Positions 13,066-13,875 of a stretch of DNA of 13,875 bases are shown in pieces. Below the pieces are notes generated by a model. That model saw only the letters and a list, made by a program, of their open reading frames with translations, was not told where the DNA came from and did no database searches. How positions within the stretch are numbered: the stretch's first letter is position 1; each line of letters begins with the position of its first letter. This DNA comes from an uncultured Prevotella sp. (GTDB taxonomy: Bacteria > Bacteroidota > Bacteroidia > Bacteroidales > Bacteroidaceae), in the NCBI GenBank assembly GCA_905372445.1, contig CAJPPF010000048.1, forward strand, positions 1 to 13,875, in the 5' to 3' direction. Made by a program: the position numbers and the translations under genes.

Positions 13066-13734
13066 ATGAATAACGATTTCAGAAAGTTTGCCACCAAGCA
13101 TATGGGCATCAATGGAATGGTGCTTGATGACATTGTAAGTACTCAGAATCAATATCTTAACCCATATATTCTCGAAGAGCGTCAGTTGAATGTAACACAG
13201 ATGGATGTGTTCTCACGCCTTATGATGGACCGTATCATATTCCTCGGAACACAGATTGACGACTACACTGCCAACACACTCCAAGCTCAGTTGTTATATC
13301 TTGACTCTGCAGACCCGGGCAAGGACATCTCTATCTATATCAATTCACCTGGTGGCAGCGTTACTGCCGGTCTTGGCATTTACGACACCATGCAGTTCAT
13401 TCAGAGCGATGTTCAGACCATCTGCACCGGTATGGCGGCATCGATGGGCGCAGTGTTGCTCGTGGCAGGTGCAGAGGGAAAGCGTTCGGCGCTACCTCAT
13501 AGCCGAGTGATGATACACCAGCCGTTAGGCGGTGTGCAGGGACAGGCGTCGGACATTGAGATTGAGGCAAAGGAAATACAGAAGTTCAAGAAGGAACTAT
13601 ATACAATCATCTCAAATCATTCACACACACCATACGATAAGGTGTGGAAGGACTCTGACCGCAACTACTGGATGACGGCAGAAGAAGCAAAGGCATACGG
13701 AATGATTGATAACGTTCTCGTACGTAAGCCTTAA
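13066..13734 (+). CDS. clpP: ATP-dependent Clp protease proteolytic subunit
   Basis: 222-residue serine protease subunit that forms a double-ring barrel and degrades proteins fed in by ClpX-type unfoldases. The nucleophile is Ser126 in G-M-A-A-S-M-G-A and the base is His151 in V-M-I-H-Q-P-L-G-G, with the family's spacing of 25. The third triad position, 49 residues further on, is Asn200 (S-D-R-N-Y-W-M-T), where E. coli ClpP has Asp (E-R-D-R-F-L-S). The oxyanion-loop motif I-N-S-P-G-G-S-V (92-99) is normal. The N-terminus is about 15 residues longer than in E. coli, probably partly removed by self-processing. It has its own promoter inside an unusual inverted repeat. clpX would be expected to the right, but is not reached within the 141 bp left. 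Confidence 0.95.
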   Translation: MNNDFRKFATKHMGINGMVLDDIVSTQNQYLNPYILEERQLNVTQMDVFSRLMMDRIIFLGTQIDDYTANTLQAQLLYLDSADPGKDISIYINSPGGSVTAGLGIYDTMQFIQSDVQTICTGMAASMGAVLLVAGAEGKRSALPHSRVMIHQPLGGVQGQASDIEIEAKEIQKFKKELYTIISNHSHTPYDKVWKDSDRNYWMTAEEAKAYGMIDNVLVRKP

Positions 13735-13875
13735 TGTCAATGTGTGACGGAACTGTAACTGAAATAATATACTGAATTACCAAGTAATACATAGAATCGG
13801 ATTCTCTCGAGTCATCCTTCAGTGTAAAGGAGGGTGTAGATTTCGGTTTGTAGAAGGCGAGGCTTAGTATATTAA
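13735..13875. other. Non-coding end of the window after clpP
   Basis: This holds the perfect short palindrome AGAATC-G-GATTCT (13793-13805) and a weak TCCTT/AAGGA hairpin near 13815-13831. Neither has a T tract, so I do not call a terminator for clpP. No start of a following gene is visible before the edge. Confidence 0.5.

Noticed and set aside
13847..13850. TTTG near the right edge as a -33 element for clpX
   Set aside because: The matching -7 element would fall at or past the end of the window, so it cannot be supported.

Overview
The window looks like chromosomal DNA of a Prevotella-like member of the Bacteroidales. Four signs point there: several Bacteroidetes-type -7 promoter elements (TAnnTTTG), almost no strong Shine-Dalgarno sequences, Prevotella-style secreted proteins with a C-terminal 'Y-T-L-x-G-V-R-V ... 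K-G-V-Y-I-V-N-G-K-K' tail, and a gene order (kinase, DUF177, rpmF, fabH, era, der) that I recall from this order of bacteria. No tRNA, rRNA, insertion sequence, CRISPR array or phage gene is visible.

Layout. Positions 1-398 are non-coding and hold a strong hairpin and a 15-bp tandem repeat. Positions 399-2485 carry two exported proteins of unknown function, a beta-helix-like protein and a two-repeat protein with a sorting-type tail, closed by a good terminator at 2508-2540. They are the only accessory-looking genes. Positions 2587-3753 encode an orphan membrane histidine kinase. A promoter at 3840 then starts a housekeeping run: DUF177/YceD, ribosomal protein L32, FabH, Era, Der and a small lipoprotein, covering ribosome assembly and the start of fatty-acid synthesis. 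Facing it on the minus strand are mlaE and mlaF, which overlap by ATGA and encode the membrane core of an MCE-type lipid transporter. Divergent from these is lptB, the ATPase for lipopolysaccharide export. A 402-bp gap with 22-bp tandem repeats leads to tig (trigger factor) and clpP; clpX would be expected just beyond the right edge.

The window is mostly core genome, and I see no undescribed multi-gene system. The unusual material is in the non-coding DNA and in a few protein details. The best candidates are: (i) a 109-nt rod-like hairpin with about 38 possible base pairs followed by T7 between rpmF and fabH; (ii) a tig leader that can form two mutually exclusive hairpins, one of terminator type; (iii) a 14/15 inverted repeat spanning the clpP promoter, with a second hairpin in the leader; (iv) Asn in ClpP at the position of the catalytic Asp; (v) a likely leaderless or near-leaderless DUF177 mRNA; (vi) a sharply AT-rich core inside the first secreted gene. 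All structures and counts were worked out by eye, with no folding program or database search.
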